Positions 63,533 through 64,000 of a stretch of DNA of 64,000 nucleotides are shown here, in pieces. The translations under genes were made by a program, and so were the position numbers. Each line of letters starts with the position of its first letter. Within the stretch, counting starts at the first letter, position 1. The notes below the pieces were generated by a model, which worked only from the letters and a program-made list of their open reading frames with translations, searched no databases and was not told where the DNA came from. The stretch comes from Legionellales bacterium (lineage in GTDB: Bacteria > Pseudomonadota > Gammaproteobacteria > Eutrophobiales > Eutrophobiaceae). Location: contig PBJS01000025.1 in the NCBI GenBank assembly GCA_002721165.1, positions 1 through 64,000 on the forward strand. The letters are read 5' to 3'.

Positions 63533-64000
63533 ATGCTAATTAATACTCTTTTAATTTTTTCAGCGTACTTATTAGGTTCGTTATCAGCGGCTATTTTAGT
63601 TTGTAAAATCCTCGGCTTATCTGATCCTCGTGCTGGAGGTTCTGGTAACCCAGGAACAACAAACGTAATGCGATTACACGGGAAAAAAGCAGCGCTACTA
63701 ACTTTAACAGGTGACATCATTAAGGGAATTATCCCCGTATTAATTGCTAAAGTCATTGTTAGTTCCGAATTTATTATCGCTCTATCCGGTTTAGCCGCAT
63801 TTTTAGGTCATATTTTTCCGATCTATTTCAAGTTTAAAGGAGGTAAAGGTGTAGCAACTTTAATCGGTGTTCTTTTCGCAACACATTGGTTGTTTGGTGC
63901 GATTTATGTGGCGATATGGCTGTTGACTGCAGCAATATTTCGATACTCTTCTCTAGCCGCATTAATCGCGACATTTTCAATACCAGTTTACGCCTATTTT
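63533..64000 (+). CDS. plsY: Glycerol-3-phosphate acyltransferase PlsY, 5' part
   Basis: Membrane enzyme that acylates glycerol-3-phosphate with acyl-phosphate, the first step of phospholipid synthesis. The first 156 codons are present and the frame leaves the window open. SGNPGTTNVMRLHGKK, LTGDIIKG and GHIFPIYFKFKGGKG are the three family motifs. It is divergent from folB across 78 bases that include a TA-dinucleotide run (about 63471-63486); this folB/plsY pairing is common in Gammaproteobacteria. Confidence 0.95.
   Translation, partial: MLINTLLIFSAYLLGSLSAAILVCKILGLSDPRAGGSGNPGTTNVMRLHGKKAALLTLTGDIIKGIIPVLIAKVIVSSEFIIALSGLAAFLGHIFPIYFKFKGGKGVATLIGVLFATHWLFGAIYVAIWLLTAAIFRYSSLAALIATFSIPVYAYF

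Noticed and set aside
63511..63756. 81-residue minus-strand frame
   Set aside because: It is the antisense of the plsY gene, which is complete at its 5' end and matches all family motifs on the plus strand.

Overview
The window is an AT-rich stretch (roughly one third G+C by eye) of a chromosome from a free-living-type Gammaproteobacterium. The evidence is gene content and order: tyrS next to a ribosomal RNA operon, then the M23 peptidase / anmK / erpA / bactofilin / argC block (an order also known from Pseudomonas), the mnmG-rsmG-parA-parB-atpIBEFHAGDC-glmU cluster, glyQ-glyS-gmhB-plsC, ntrBC and glnA, lptM-lysA, rhlB/trxA-rho, groESL with a CIRCE element, and folB-folK beside plsY. The lineage within the class cannot be fixed from sequence reading alone. 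A stand-alone sat (ATP sulfurylase) and a TauE/SafE-type exporter would fit a sulfur-oxidising lineage but do not prove one.

Layout. Positions 1-250 hold the first 24 bases of a leftward 16S rRNA gene, its leader with a boxA element and a strong promoter. 0.4-7 kb: tyrS, then an envelope and Fe-S block ending in argC. 7-11 kb: a candidate small RNA, then a rightward operon-like run (TlpA-like thioredoxin, hemJ, thiD, thiE, hemL). 11-25 kb is one long leftward block: mnmG, rsmG, parA, parB, the complete F1Fo ATP synthase operon, glmU, a nitrilase-family hydrolase and rraA. 25-38 kb runs rightward: an M20 peptidase, a beta-hydroxyacid dehydrogenase, a four-gene Gld-type ABC module, glyQS, gmhB, plsC and hemB. 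37.6-44.6 kb runs leftward and is a nitrogen-control block (ntrC, ntrB, glnA with sigma-54 and NtrC sites) followed by lysA-lptM. 44.8-52 kb holds an esterase, rhlB, trxA, rho with a leader ORF, groEL-groES and sat. 52-64 kb holds hemH, a TSUP transporter, slt, an NDUFA9-like protein, cca, uppP, two putative lipoproteins, a MidA/NDUFAF7-like methyltransferase, a pteridine-reductase-like SDR, folK, folB and the start of plsY.

Together these are housekeeping genes: energy (ATP synthase), haem (hemJ, hemL, hemB, hemH), thiamine (thiD, thiE), folate (folB, folK, pteridine reductase), nitrogen control, peptidoglycan and lipid synthesis or recycling, and chromosome partition. I see no insertion sequence, prophage, CRISPR array, toxin-antitoxin pair or defence island, and I did not find a clearly new multi-gene system. 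The most notable non-standard signals are regulatory: an orphan promoter-hairpin-terminator unit upstream of argC; a leader ORF and G-free, C-containing tract upstream of rho, with a 13-base repeat of the rho coding sequence; an NtrC box inside the first codons of ntrB; and a perfect CIRCE overlapping the groES promoter.
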